A stretch of DNA of 64,000 bases from Dysgonomonas sp. Marseille-P4361. GTDB lineage: Bacteria; Bacteroidota; Bacteroidia; Bacteroidales; Dysgonomonadaceae. Numbering within the stretch: position 1 is the stretch's first letter; each line of letters starts with the position of its first letter. Below the pieces are notes generated by a model, which was given only the letters and a program-made list of their open reading frames with translations, had not been told where the DNA came from and ran no database searches. Shown piece after piece: positions 8,185 through 18,306 of this stretch. The position numbers and the translations under genes were made by a program. The stretch is taken from NCBI RefSeq assembly GCF_900343125.1, contig NZ_OPYL01000005.1, positions 62,001 through 126,000 of the forward strand, read 5' to 3'.

Positions 8185-11100
8185 TTAGAATGTAATGTTT
8201 GCTCCAAGTGTAAATGTGCGAGCTTTTGGATAAGCGAAGAACATTACACCTTGTCCCCATTTATTATCTCCTTTCGAAGAAGCTTCAGGGTCATATCCTT
8301 TGAAATCATCAGAGCAAAGCATAAATGCATTGTTTACGTTGAAATATAGGCGTAATCCTTGTAGTCCAACGCTGCTAGCAGCTTTCTTGTCGAATGTATA
8401 ACCTAGTTGTACAAGGTTTAGACGAAGGAAAGATGCATCTGCTAACCAAGAAGAGTTAAAGTTTTGGTCACTATAACTGTCTCCGTATTGACGGTTATAA
8501 ATCATTTGTACAGTTGTGTTTGTATTCTCTGGAGTCCACGCATCTGTAAGGATTGTTGAAAGACCTGATGTTAAGAAACGTGACTGAGTTGAATGTAAAT
8601 AATCTTGAAGAACTTTAGCTCCCCATGAGAATTGGAAATCAAGTGTTAGATCAAAATTCTTGTAGTAGAAGTTATTGCTAAAGCTACCAGTCCAGTCGGG
8701 TAAACCTTTTCCTAAGATTGTTTTTTCTGTAGCTATTTTGCTACGTCCAATGTTATCGCCAGAATCATAGATGCCTAACCACTCATATCCACCAAAAGAA
8801 GATAATGACTCACCAACTTTCAATGTTCCCCAGTTTTCCCAGATAGTAGCATTATTGTTCCCTAATTTTTCTACTTTGTTCTTGTTGAAGTTCATATTCA
8901 ATGTACTTGTCCAAGTGAAATCTTGAGTTGCTACTGGTGTAGCAGTAACCATAATATCAAGACCCCTGTTTGATACTTCTCCAATGTTATCCATAACAGT
9001 TTCAAAACCTGTTGAATATGGGATTGGACGTCCGTACAATAGATTGTCTGTGTATTTATAGTAGTAAGATACATCAAAGCTTAAACGATTTTTGAATAAA
9101 CCTAGGTTTACTCCTACATCAAACATTTTTGATCTTTCCCATTTCAAATCTTTATTTGCTATTCTTTCAAGGCGTCCTGTAGATACTTTTTCTCCTCCAA
9201 TAACAGTTGTTCCAGATGCTACAGTTGGAAGTGCTTGGTATGCAGATATTTTACTGTTACCTGTTACACCATAACTAGTATGGAACTTCAGCATGCTAAT
9301 AGTCGGAAGATTTTGCATGAAAGATTCATTTGAAGCAATCCAAGCCAAACCTGCAGAAGGGAAGAATGAATATTTGTTATTGTCTCCAAACACAGAAGAA
9401 CCATCAACACGACCAGTAATCATTGCAGAATATCTGTCTTTGAAAGTATATCCGGCTCTTAGGTAGTAAGAGTTCATCGCTTCACGAGTGCGACTAGAAG
9501 TTACAGATGCAGGACGGCTTCCTGCTCCCATATTATAATAGCCATAATAATCATCAATAAAACCTTTGGCATTAGCTGAAAAATAGTTGTACACCATTTC
9601 TGACCACTCTAAACCAGCAGTTGCATTGATACGGTGATCATCAAATACGTTGTTATATGTCAGGTAAGTTGTTTCTTGCCAGTAAAGTCTACTACTATTT
9701 GTTTGGTATGCGTTACCTTGGTCTCCTTTACCGAAATCATGTACATCTCTAGGACCATATTCGCGATTTGTATTTTGATCGCTGTCGATACCTAATTGAG
9801 TTCTTAGATCTAATCCTTTCGCTAAGTGGAATGTAAATGCGACGTTTCCTAAAATTTTAGTACGATACTGATTGCGTTTTACACTATTTAGGAAGTGAAC
9901 AGGATTAGCTCCGTCTTCACCATTGAATGAAGCAGTTGTAACATCTTTGCTTCCTTCAGGATATTTTTGTACTGGTTTAAAAATAGCTGTATTGTTATCA
10001 GCCCAAGATCCATCAGGATTATAGATAGGATACCATGCCGGCATTTCTATCATTGTACGAAGTGCATTTTGACCTCCATCTCCATGGTCTGTATTATTAC
10101 CCCATGCGTGGTTAACGGTTAAGCCTACAGAAGTAGATAACCATGTAGTTGGTTTTGCATCGTAAGAGATTCTTGCATTCAAACGTTTCATGTACGAATT
10201 TAGAAGTACTCCTTGTTGATCTGTAAAGTTTAAGAATGCTCCTAAAGAAGAGTTCTTTCCTGCTTGTTGGATGCTAACTTGGTGGTTGTGAGATAATGCA
10301 TCACGAGTAGCTTCTCTTTGCCAATCAGTATCATAGATCGCTCTACCATTTTCATCGAAATAGCGAGAATCTGTGAAATGATCTTTCATGTCCAGAGAAT
10401 AAATAGTACCATGATAAGTATTAGAGTTCTTCAATCCAGTCATGAAAGCTTCTTGCCATTGAGCAGCATTTAGTGTTTCCATGTAGCGAGCAACAGTACT
10501 TACAGAAACTGAACCGTCATAAGAGATTGAGATTCCTTCTCCTTCTTTTCCTCGTTTAGTAGTAACAAGGATAACTCCATTTGCTCCTCTAGCTCCATAG
10601 ATAGCAGCAGAAGATGCATCTTTTAGCACTTCGATACTTTCGATATCATTTGGATTCAAAAGATTGAAGTTCTCTGTTACGATACCATCAACAACATACA
10701 AAGGCTCTGCAGATGCATTGATAGTTCCTACACCACGGATAAGTACGCGGCTGTATGCTCCTGGTTGTCCTGAGTTAGAGAAAATGTTAACCCCAGATAC
10801 TTTACCTTTGATTCCATCAAGTGCGCTGAAAGACTGGTTTTTAACGATGTCAGCCCCTTTTGCACTAGAGATAGATCCAGTAACGTCAGATTTACGCATC
10901 GTTCCATATCCAACAACCACAACTTCGTCTAGAAGTTTAGTATCTTCTTGAAGAACAATGTTAAATACACTTTTGCCAGCGACAGCTTCTTCATAAGTAG
11001 AAAATCCAGTGTAAGAAACTTGGATTGTTGCGTTGCTTGCAACCGAGAGAGTGAAATTACCATCTATGTCTGTGATAGTTCCGTTGCTAGTCCCTTTTTC

Positions 11101-11268
11101 AATTACACTAGCTCCAATAAGAACTTCACCCATAGCATCTTGAACTGTCCCTGAGACAGCTACCTTTTGCGCGTACAAGCCTGTTGAAATGAAGCAGAAT
11201 GCCAAAATCATGACAAACCTGCAACGCTTGCTTGAAAGCGCTTGATTAAGTTTTTCAATCGTGATCAT
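8185..11268 (-). CDS. SusC/RagA family TonB-linked outer-membrane transporter
   Basis: Outer-membrane beta-barrel that imports oligosaccharides using TonB energy. The 1027-residue product has a signal peptide (cleavage after GLYAQ near residue 33), an N-terminal carboxypeptidase-regulatory-like domain (VSGTVQDAMGEVLIGASV, about 38-112), a TonB-box-like segment DEVVVVGYGTMRKSDVTG (about 113-132), the plug domain with VLIRGVGTINASAEPLYVVDG and ANGVILVTTKRG, and a long barrel ending in NITF. Length is typical. It is paired with the SusD gene 19 bases downstream and preceded by a GH92 gene on the same strand. No adjacent hybrid two-component, SusR or anti-sigma regulator gene is seen. Confidence 0.94.
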   Translation of the reverse strand: MITIEKLNQALSSKRCRFVMILAFCFISTGLYAQKVAVSGTVQDAMGEVLIGASVIEKGTSNGTITDIDGNFTLSVASNATIQVSYTGFSTYEEAVAGKSVFNIVLQEDTKLLDEVVVVGYGTMRKSDVTGSISSAKGADIVKNQSFSALDGIKGKVSGVNIFSNSGQPGAYSRVLIRGVGTINASAEPLYVVDGIVTENFNLLNPNDIESIEVLKDASSAAIYGARGANGVILVTTKRGKEGEGISISYDGSVSVSTVARYMETLNAAQWQEAFMTGLKNSNTYHGTIYSLDMKDHFTDSRYFDENGRAIYDTDWQREATRDALSHNHQVSIQQAGKNSSLGAFLNFTDQQGVLLNSYMKRLNARISYDAKPTTWLSTSVGLTVNHAWGNNTDHGDGGQNALRTMIEMPAWYPIYNPDGSWADNNTAIFKPVQKYPEGSKDVTTASFNGEDGANPVHFLNSVKRNQYRTKILGNVAFTFHLAKGLDLRTQLGIDSDQNTNREYGPRDVHDFGKGDQGNAYQTNSSRLYWQETTYLTYNNVFDDHRINATAGLEWSEMVYNYFSANAKGFIDDYYGYYNMGAGSRPASVTSSRTREAMNSYYLRAGYTFKDRYSAMITGRVDGSSVFGDNNKYSFFPSAGLAWIASNESFMQNLPTISMLKFHTSYGVTGNSKISAYQALPTVASGTTVIGGEKVSTGRLERIANKDLKWERSKMFDVGVNLGLFKNRLSFDVSYYYKYTDNLLYGRPIPYSTGFETVMDNIGEVSNRGLDIMVTATPVATQDFTWTSTLNMNFNKNKVEKLGNNNATIWENWGTLKVGESLSSFGGYEWLGIYDSGDNIGRSKIATEKTILGKGLPDWTGSFSNNFYYKNFDLTLDFQFSWGAKVLQDYLHSTQSRFLTSGLSTILTDAWTPENTNTTVQMIYNRQYGDSYSDQNFNSSWLADASFLRLNLVQLGYTFDKKAASSVGLQGLRLYFNVNNAFMLCSDDFKGYDPEASSKGDNKWGQGVMFFAYPKARTFTLGANITF

Positions 11269-11565
11269 AAAAAATAATAGTTTAAATGAAGTATATTAAT
11301 GATACTAATCTCAATTAGAGAGTTTTCTGATAAAATGATGTGCTTTTGATGTTTGTTTCTTTCTTCTGTTTTAGCCCTATTATCGGCGTTTTTTTATTTG
11401 TTTATTACTTTTTTAGCCTCCATTTTTCTTTTTCTAAAACTGGGCGAAAATAGTAAATTAATTTTAAACAATACAAGTTAAAAAATAAGATTATTTAATA
11501 TTGTCTGTTTTATATTTTCGACCCAGTCGCTATTTTATTGTTGTTTAGTTATTTATGCTTGATGC
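11269..11565 (-). promoter_or_regulatory. Leader region of the susC-susD pair
   Basis: An AT-rich stretch of 297 bases between GH92 and susC, both on the minus strand. I see no gene. There is no exact TAnnTTTG box; the nearest is TATTTTCG (minus strand, 11452-11445) with a TTG 21 bases upstream of it. A promoter of susC here is plausible but weakly supported. No strong terminator follows GH92, so read-through from it is also possible. Confidence 0.3.
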
Positions 11566-13854
11566 CTATTCTCTAGTTGTTTGACTTAAAGAATATGGCC
11601 AATCAGTAGGATTAATTCCTCTATCCTTGTTTGGTGTGCTTCCCATTATGTACTTCAAAGTTCCACCTTCTGTTATTTCTTTGTAAGTTAAATAGTTTTT
11701 AGAGAAAGGAATGCCATTGAGTGTTGCTGACTGAATATATACATTCTCCGGAGAATTGTTTTCAGCAATAATTTCTAATTTCTTGCCATCTTCAAACGTT
11801 ACAGTCATTTTAGGAAACATAGGACTTCCTATTATATATTGATCTGTTCCAGGGCAAACGCTATATAATCCCATAGCACTAAGAACATACCAAGATGATG
11901 TTTGTCCTTGATCCTCATCGCCAGGATATCCGTTCTCTGTAGAATTGTATAGATAAGACATTGCTCTCCTAGCCCAATATTGAGCTTTCCATGGTTGCTT
12001 TGTATAGCTATATAAATAGATCATATGCTGTATGGGTTGATTTCCATGTGCATATTGTCCCAAATTCATCATCTTCATTTCTGTCATTTCGTGTATGACG
12101 CGACCATACGTACCGATTTTAAATTCGTTTGTTGTAGAAAAAACACTGTCTATTTTTGCTACGAATTTATCATCTCCGCCCAAGAGGTCTTTCAATCCGG
12201 CAGGGTCATGGAATACAGACCATAGGTAGTGCCAAGCACAGCCTTCTGTATAAGGACCTCCCCATTCAATAGGATCGAAATTTGGAGTCCATTCTCCGTT
12301 TTTCTGGCGACCTCTCATAAAGCCTGTTTCAGGATCGAATACATTTTTATAATTATAAATAGTCTTTTCGAAAATATCTTTGTGGAAATTGTTGTCGGTA
12401 GCTTTCGCCAAGGTATATGCACACCAGTCATCGTATGTGTATTCTAGTGTCTTTGCTGTAGATTCTGGTGTTTCCGGATAAGATACATATCCAAGAGTCC
12501 AGTAATCTTTCCATCCGTCACGACCGTTAGCAGGTCCCCATTCTCCTTTGTTTGTCGCTTCATGAAGATATGCATCTAGCGCTTTTTTAGGATCGAAAGT
12601 TCGTACACCTTTTGCCCAAGCATCAGCGAAAAGAGAAATGGCATGGTTTCCAATCATTCCTCCTCCTACAGAAGGGAAATCCCATGATGGTAACCATCCT
12701 GACTGATCATATGCAGCAAGCATAGAGTTTATGTATTGACCTTGCATAGTGGGGTGTAGCAGAAGAGTCAATGGGAATTGACCGCGAAAAGTATCCCAAA
12801 AGCCGGTGTCGGTATAGTAATAACCTTTATGTACCTTGTAGTCATTAGGACTACGATAATAAGGAGATCCGTCAACGTCTATTTCGTAGAATTTGCGAGA
12901 AAATAGACTTGCGCGGAAAAAGCAAGAATAAAATGTAGCTTTGTCTTCTTCAGTTCCTCCTTCGACTAACATACGTGAAAGATGTTTGTTCCATATTTCA
13001 AATGCAGCCTGTTTCGTTTGTTCTAGGGTTTTGTAATTACCTAATTCTCTTTTTAGTGTAATTTCAGCCTGATCAAGTCCTATGTAAGACGAAACTACTT
13101 TTGCCTGAACTTTGGCTCCTTTCTTAAATTCGATATATGCTCCAGCTCCGCCATTGTCAACTTTATCATATGTTTTACTGTTAGGAGTGATCGTTTTCCC
13201 ATTGTCGGTCCATGTACCATAAGATACGAATGGGGCATCGAATTCAATGATAAAGTAGTTCTTAAATTCTTCTTTCAATGAAGATCCGTTTGTTACATAT
13301 CCGGTAATTCTTCTTTTTTCGGGGTCTATATTTACTTTAGACCATTTAGTATAACCATCAAATACAACAAAGGAATCTCCACTTTTAGGAAAAGAGAATC
13401 GTATGTGGGCTCCTCTTTCGACAGGAGACATTTCTGTCTTAATGCCATTGTCCAATTGAACGCTGTAATAAAATGGTTTTCCGATTTCGTTGTCGTGACT
13501 AAATTTAGCGGCTCTGCTAAATTGGTCAACGGCAAGATCTCCTGTAATAGGCATAAGAGAAAATACACAATAGTCTCTCGTCCAAGAACTACATTGATGT
13601 GCTTGTTGAAAACCACGAATAGAATCTTTTTTGAATTGATACTTCCAGCCATCCCCATTGACTCCAGTTTGTGGTGTCCATGTATGCATGGCAAAAGGAA
13701 GAGCTGTAGTAGGGTAGGTGTTACCTCTGGTTAGAGCATGTTCAGAGTTTGTCCCCTGAAGCGTGTTTACATAATCGGCTGGATCTTGTTTTTTTGCAGA
13801 TATACTATAGCAGGCAGTAAGCAAAAAAAGAAGTAGAAAACTTTTTTTTAACAT
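11566..13854 (-). CDS. GH92 family alpha-mannosidase
   Basis: Exported calcium-dependent exo-alpha-mannosidase, family GH92, most often acting on alpha-1,2-mannose of high-mannose N-glycans or yeast mannan. The 762-residue product has a signal peptide (MLKKSFLLLFLLTACYSISA, Sec type; a cysteine is present but the lipobox is not convincing), an N-terminal beta domain with PFAMHTWTPQTG, and the (alpha/alpha)6 domain with YYTDTGFWDTFRGQFPL, DYWTLGYVSYP, VIHEMTEMK, GNQPIQHMIYLY and GYPGDEDQGQTSSWYVLSAM, which carry the acidic catalytic and metal-binding residues. Length is normal. It lies just upstream of susC and susD, which suggests a small polysaccharide utilisation locus. Linkage specificity cannot be told from sequence. 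Confidence 0.93.
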   Translation of the reverse strand: MLKKSFLLLFLLTACYSISAKKQDPADYVNTLQGTNSEHALTRGNTYPTTALPFAMHTWTPQTGVNGDGWKYQFKKDSIRGFQQAHQCSSWTRDYCVFSLMPITGDLAVDQFSRAAKFSHDNEIGKPFYYSVQLDNGIKTEMSPVERGAHIRFSFPKSGDSFVVFDGYTKWSKVNIDPEKRRITGYVTNGSSLKEEFKNYFIIEFDAPFVSYGTWTDNGKTITPNSKTYDKVDNGGAGAYIEFKKGAKVQAKVVSSYIGLDQAEITLKRELGNYKTLEQTKQAAFEIWNKHLSRMLVEGGTEEDKATFYSCFFRASLFSRKFYEIDVDGSPYYRSPNDYKVHKGYYYTDTGFWDTFRGQFPLTLLLHPTMQGQYINSMLAAYDQSGWLPSWDFPSVGGGMIGNHAISLFADAWAKGVRTFDPKKALDAYLHEATNKGEWGPANGRDGWKDYWTLGYVSYPETPESTAKTLEYTYDDWCAYTLAKATDNNFHKDIFEKTIYNYKNVFDPETGFMRGRQKNGEWTPNFDPIEWGGPYTEGCAWHYLWSVFHDPAGLKDLLGGDDKFVAKIDSVFSTTNEFKIGTYGRVIHEMTEMKMMNLGQYAHGNQPIQHMIYLYSYTKQPWKAQYWARRAMSYLYNSTENGYPGDEDQGQTSSWYVLSAMGLYSVCPGTDQYIIGSPMFPKMTVTFEDGKKLEIIAENNSPENVYIQSATLNGIPFSKNYLTYKEITEGGTLKYIMGSTPNKDRGINPTDWPYSLSQTTRE

Positions 13855-14270
13855 GGTATTTTGTATTAAAAAATTATCAGGATTGTCTCTCGATATGTAA
13901 TTTTAAAAAGTTATATGCAAATATTGCTTTAAAAAACAGAAAAACAAAATCGATAGCTTTCTATAATCTTTGATTTTAAGGTTTCTTTCGATTAATTAAG
14001 TTAATAAAAATGAATAGTCGTTCAATTTGTTGTATAGAGTAATTTTATTTCAATAATGCTACCCTTTATCTGTATTTATTCACTATCTCATTTGCATATT
14101 CTTTATTTTGGGGGTGATTTTATATTAAAAAAGATATTTTCTGTTAAATACATGATTATTCTCTACTTTTTTTTGTAATTTAATAGGGTCTAATACTACC
14201 TGCTTCGATAATTGATCTAATATTTCAAATAGAATGCCTGCTCGGTATTCAACTAAAACACAAATTAGTT
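13855..14270. other. Intergenic region between divergent GH92 and ppdK genes
   Basis: 416 bases, very AT-rich. I see no open gene, tRNA or convincing hairpin. It must contain the two divergent promoters, but no exact TAnnTTTG box is found at a proper distance from either start; a near match TATTTTGG is at 14104-14111. Regulation of both genes is therefore unclear from sequence. Confidence 0.5.
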
Positions 14271-17012
14271 ATGGAAAAAAAGAGAGTTTACAGATTTGGA
14301 GATGGACAAGCAGAGGGAAGAGCTGAGATGAAAGATCTGCTTGGTGGAAAAGGCGCTAATTTGGCTGAAATGAACCTAATAGGAATCCCGGTTCCTCCTG
14401 GATTTACGATAACTACTGAAGCTTGTAACGAATATTTTGAAATAGGAGAAGAGGCAATCGAAAAACTTTTAAAGCCAGAGGTAGAAGCTTCTATTCGTTA
14501 CATAGAAGATCTAATGAATACTAAATTTGGAGATTCGCAGAATCCTTTATTGGTTTCTGTACGATCAGGTTCTCGTGCTTCTATGCCGGGAATGATGGAC
14601 ACAATTCTCGACCTTGGATTGAATGATGAAATCGTTGAAGGCTTGTCGAAGAAAACAAATAATCCTCGTTTTGCATGGGACTCTTATCGTCGGTTTATTC
14701 AGATGTATGGAGATACCGTATTAGGCTTGAAGCCTAAAAGCAAGGAAGATGTTGATCCTTTCGAAGAAATTATTGATGAAGTAAAGAAAATTAAGAATGT
14801 AAATCTTGATAGTGAGCTTGGTACAGATGATTTAAAACTTCTGGTTCAGAGATTCAAAGCAGAAGTGAAAAAACGCACAGGGAAAGATTTTCCTACAGAT
14901 GTATATGAGCAATTATGGGGTGCTATATGTGCCGTGTTTAACTCATGGATGAATGAACGAGCTATTCTTTATCGCAAGTTAGAGGATATTCCTGCAGAAT
15001 GGGGTACAGCCGTTAATATTCAGGCTATGGTTTATGGGAATATGGGTGATAGATCTGCTAGTGGTGTGTGTTTCTCTCGTAATGCAGCTACCGGCGAAAA
15101 TGTATTTAATGGAGAATTCTTGATAAATGCTCAAGGAGAAGACGTTGTTGCAGGTATTCGCACTCCTCAGGAGATAACCAGAGAAGGATCGTTGCAATGG
15201 GCTCGTATAATGAAAATTTCGGAGGAAGTAAGACTTGCAGAATATAAATCGATGGAAGAGTTAATGCCTGAGATTTATGAAGAGTTAAATTCTTATCAAC
15301 AGAAACTGGAAGATCATTACAAAGATATGCAAGATATGGAGTTTACTGTGCAAGAAGGAAAACTCTGGATGTTACAAACTCGTAATGGGAAACGTACAGG
15401 TACCGCAATGGTTAAAATAGCGATGGATCTGCTGAAAGAAGGAAAGATTGATGAAAAGACAGCAATTCAGCGAATTATACCTAATAAGCTAGATGAGTTA
15501 TTACATCCGGTGTTCGATCCTGAAGCTTTGGCAAAAGTAACACCTATAACAAAAGGACTTCCTGCGTCTCCGGGAGCAGCTTCTGGAAAAATAGTATTCT
15601 TCTCGGACGATGCTGCCAGATGGCACGAATCGGGACGAAAGACAATCTTGGTGCGCATAGAAACTTCCCCGGAAGATCTAGCAGGAATGACTGTCGTTCT
15701 AGGGATTCTTACCGCTCGAGGAGGTATGACTTCTCATGCCGCAGTAGTAGCTCGTGGTATGGGTAAATGCTGTGTGTCAGGAGCTGGAGATTTACAAGTA
15801 GATTACAAATCAAGAGTTGTTCGTATAGGAAATCTGGTGCTTAAAGAAGGTGATTTTATCTCTATAAATGGATATACAGGAGAAGTATATACCGGTCAAA
15901 TAAAAACACAAGCAGCAGAATTATCCGGAGACTTTAGAGATTTGATGGAATTGGCATTCAAATATTCTCGCATGGAAGTATGGGCGAATGCTGATACTCC
16001 TGCTGATGCAGCAAGAGCACTTAGCTTTGGAGCCAAAGGTATTGGCTTGTGTCGTACAGAGCATATGTTTTTTGATGGTGAGCGTATTAAAGCGATGCGT
16101 GAAATGATTCTAGCCAAAAATACAGAATTTCGTAAGTTGGCATTAGAAAAAATGGCTCCATATCAACTAGAAGACTTTAAGCAAATATTTAAAGTGATGC
16201 AAGGCAAGCCTGTTACTGTTCGTTTGTTAGATCCGCCTTTGCATGAATTTATGCCTCATGATATAGCAGGTCAGGTAGAAATAGCAAAAGTAATGGGAAT
16301 TCCGGTAGAAACAGTTCAACGACGAATAGAAACATTGGAAGAGCATAACCCTATGCTTGGAAATCGTGGCTGTCGCTTAGGAAATACATTCCCTGAAATC
16401 ACAGAAATGCAGACAACTGCTATTTTGAAAGCTGTGTTGGAACTCAAAAAAGAAGGGATAGAGTGTAATCCGGAAATAATGGTGCCTATGACCTCCTCTT
16501 TAAATGAGTTCAAAGTGCAGAAACAAATTATTTTAGATGCTGCAGAGAAACTGTTTAAAGAAGAAGGAGATAGAGTCGACTTTAAGATTGGGACAATGAT
16601 TGAAACCCCTCGTGCTGCACTGACTGCGGATGGTATTGCTACAGAGGCTGAATTTATGTCCTTCGGTACAAATGACTTAACTCAAATGACTTTTGGCTTT
16701 TCTCGAGACGATTTCTTCTCTTTTCTACCTGTCTATTTAGAGAAAAATATTCTATTGCATGACCCATTCCAGATCTTAGATCAAAAAGGAGTTGGTTTGC
16801 TTATGGATCATGCGGTGAGGCATGCAAGAAAAATAAATCCAGACTGTATGTGTGGCATTTGCGGTGAGCATGGAGGAGAGCCGTCTTCTGTTAAGTTCTG
16901 TCATAGAATAGGCTTGGATTATGTTTCTTGTTCGCCTATGCGTGTATCAATAGCGTGGATTGCATCAGCTCAGGCAGCTATAGAGAATAGGCAAACTATA
17001 TTTGATTATTGA
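14271..17012 (+). CDS. ppdK: Pyruvate, phosphate dikinase
   Basis: Interconverts pyruvate + ATP + Pi and phosphoenolpyruvate + AMP + PPi in the cytoplasm. The 913-residue product has all three domains: the N-terminal ATP-grasp nucleotide-binding part (LLGGKGANLAEMN, SVRSGSRASMPGMMDT), the swivelling phosphohistidine domain with LTARGGMTSHAAVVARG (His489), and the C-terminal PEP/pyruvate barrel ending GICGEHGGEP with the catalytic cysteine. Full length. It stands alone between a long upstream gap and a strong terminator. A pyruvate kinase gene is also in this window (36150-37616). PPDK is widespread in Bacteroidetes, where it can run in either direction. Confidence 0.97.
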   Translation: MEKKRVYRFGDGQAEGRAEMKDLLGGKGANLAEMNLIGIPVPPGFTITTEACNEYFEIGEEAIEKLLKPEVEASIRYIEDLMNTKFGDSQNPLLVSVRSGSRASMPGMMDTILDLGLNDEIVEGLSKKTNNPRFAWDSYRRFIQMYGDTVLGLKPKSKEDVDPFEEIIDEVKKIKNVNLDSELGTDDLKLLVQRFKAEVKKRTGKDFPTDVYEQLWGAICAVFNSWMNERAILYRKLEDIPAEWGTAVNIQAMVYGNMGDRSASGVCFSRNAATGENVFNGEFLINAQGEDVVAGIRTPQEITREGSLQWARIMKISEEVRLAEYKSMEELMPEIYEELNSYQQKLEDHYKDMQDMEFTVQEGKLWMLQTRNGKRTGTAMVKIAMDLLKEGKIDEKTAIQRIIPNKLDELLHPVFDPEALAKVTPITKGLPASPGAASGKIVFFSDDAARWHESGRKTILVRIETSPEDLAGMTVVLGILTARGGMTSHAAVVARGMGKCCVSGAGDLQVDYKSRVVRIGNLVLKEGDFISINGYTGEVYTGQIKTQAAELSGDFRDLMELAFKYSRMEVWANADTPADAARALSFGAKGIGLCRTEHMFFDGERIKAMREMILAKNTEFRKLALEKMAPYQLEDFKQIFKVMQGKPVTVRLLDPPLHEFMPHDIAGQVEIAKVMGIPVETVQRRIETLEEHNPMLGNRGCRLGNTFPEITEMQTTAILKAVLELKKEGIECNPEIMVPMTSSLNEFKVQKQIILDAAEKLFKEEGDRVDFKIGTMIETPRAALTADGIATEAEFMSFGTNDLTQMTFGFSRDDFFSFLPVYLEKNILLHDPFQILDQKGVGLLMDHAVRHARKINPDCMCGICGEHGGEPSSVKFCHRIGLDYVSCSPMRVSIAWIASAQAAIENRQTIFDY

Positions 17013-17095
17013 TTTATGTATGTTGAATCCTTCTGAATGCTTTCAGTTGATTGTATGTAAATGAGGATCTCTAGTTATTTAATATATGTAAAAGA

Positions 17096-17127
17096 AAAAA
17101 GCACTTAGATCATTCTAAGTGCTTTTT
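17096..17127. terminator. Bidirectional terminator between ppdK and tRNA-Pro
   Basis: Stem GCACTTAGA (17101-17109) with TCTAAGTGC (17114-17122), loop TCAT, flanked by A6 on the left and T5 on the right. It can end ppdK on the plus strand and the tRNA transcript on the minus strand. Confidence 0.88.
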
Positions 17128-17131
17128 ATCG

Positions 17132-17206
17132 TCGGGATACCAGGATTCGAACCTGGGACCCCCTGCTCCCAAAGCAGGTGCGCTAACCGGACTGCGCTAC
17201 ATCCCG
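17132..17206 (-). tRNA. tRNA-Pro (anticodon TGG)
   Basis: A 75-base cloverleaf on the minus strand: acceptor CGGGATG paired with TATCCCG (one G-T pair), D arm GCGC...GCGC, anticodon stem CCTGC/GCAGG around loop TTTGGGA (anticodon TGG), T arm CCAGG-TTCGAAT-CCTGG, and discriminator A. The CCA end is not encoded. Confidence 0.95.
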
Positions 17207-17226
17207 TTCTTTTGCTAACAGCGGTG

Positions 17227-17256
17227 CAAAGATAGGTACTTTTTTTATATTCCAAA
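17227..17256 (-). promoter_or_regulatory. Promoter of tRNA-Pro
   Basis: On the minus strand, TTTG (17256-17253), an 18-base spacer and TATCTTTG (17234-17227) match the Bacteroidetes -33/-7 promoter. The predicted start is about 10-15 bases before the tRNA. Confidence 0.7.
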
Positions 17257-17597
17257 ATAAAAATGATAAAAATTTAGATAAAAAATAAAAAGGATAGAGT
17301 TGTTTTGATTTAAAATCTTCATTATGAGGATAATACATGAAATGTGCCTTGGAAAAGATTCGTTTCGTATCGGAAGATTTTTTAATAGCTATCAATAAAG
17401 CTGAATTTATTTAGATAAGATATTCTTTTTTATATGAAAAAGGTTTTAAATATGTCAAAAATGCAAGGAAAAACTCTTCTCGTTTACTTGGTGAAAACTT
17501 CTTTTAGTTAAAAAAATACAGATGTATCGATAGTCCTTATTTTTGATTATTTTTGCATTTCAATACAAATATTCATAATTGTAATTATTAAAAAACG
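17257..17597 (+). promoter_or_regulatory. Intergenic region with -7 boxes ahead of the DUF5020 gene
   Basis: 341 AT-rich bases with no gene that I can support. Near its right end TATTTTTG occurs twice in tandem, at 17538-17545 and 17548-17555, each fitting the -7 consensus TAnnTTTG. A matching -33 element is not obvious. The transcript would carry a leader of about 35-50 bases before the ATG at 17598. Confidence 0.5.
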
Positions 17598-18293
17598 ATG
17601 AAAAAGGTACTTGTAACATTAGCTCTATTGGTGCTATCTTGTGTGGGATTTGCACAAAACATTCAATTACATTTCGATCCTCGTCATGCTTTACATGGAG
17701 ACAAAATTTCAGAAAAAAATTATTTCACAGCAACATTTGAAATGTTTAAACCTGACAAGTGGGGTTCTACATTTATGTTCGTAGATCTAGACTTTAACCA
17801 AAGTAGAGGAAATATAGGTACTGCCTACCTCGAAATAGCTCGTGATCTTAAATTAGGAAAATCTCCGATTATGGCTCACGTAGAGTTTAATGGAGGTTTG
17901 GCCTCATGGGGAAAAATTCCAAATGCATATCTGGCTGGTGCTTCTTATGCTACAAATCTGGGAGGTGTTAATCTAAGTACATATGTAGCATATAAATATC
18001 ATGCTTTTGCGAGAGTAAGCAATGATGTTCAGTGGACTGTTACGTGGGGTGTAAATTTACTGAACGATAAACTTACATTATCGGGATTCCTTGATTTGTG
18101 GACAGAGAACAAAGATAGAAGCCACGCTACTAGTTCTAACGATAAGAAAGTTGTATTGTTGACAGAGCCTCAAATCTGGTACAATGTAACGCCTAATTTA
18201 TCTTTGGGTAGTGAAATAGAAATTAGTAATAATTTCCTCCCTTACAATAAAACTGTTGTTAATCCAACTCTAGCCGCTAAGTGGAACTTTTAA
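17598..18293 (+). CDS. DUF5020 family outer-membrane protein (Tsx-like)
   Basis: The 231-residue product has a clear signal peptide (MKKVLVTLALLVLSCVGFAQ) and then alternating strands typical of a small outer-membrane beta-barrel, ending in the aromatic terminus AAKWNF expected for assembly by the BAM machinery. It resembles the DUF5020 family, which is related to Tsx nucleoside channels. It is followed after 13 bases by a purine permease gene, so a channel for purine bases or nucleosides across the outer membrane is a sensible inference. The substrate has not been shown by the sequence itself. Confidence 0.75.
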   Translation: MKKVLVTLALLVLSCVGFAQNIQLHFDPRHALHGDKISEKNYFTATFEMFKPDKWGSTFMFVDLDFNQSRGNIGTAYLEIARDLKLGKSPIMAHVEFNGGLASWGKIPNAYLAGASYATNLGGVNLSTYVAYKYHAFARVSNDVQWTVTWGVNLLNDKLTLSGFLDLWTENKDRSHATSSNDKKVVLLTEPQIWYNVTPNLSLGSEIEISNNFLPYNKTVVNPTLAAKWNF

Positions 18294-18306
18294 GGTTTAA
18301 AATACG

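Noticed and set aside
10664-10951. Plus-strand open frame of 95 codons inside susC
   Set aside because: Shadow frame over the plug domain; no family or start context.
17183-17395. Open frame of 70 codons on the minus strand overlapping tRNA-Pro
   Set aside because: It reads through the 5' part of the tRNA gene and its promoter, and resembles no family.
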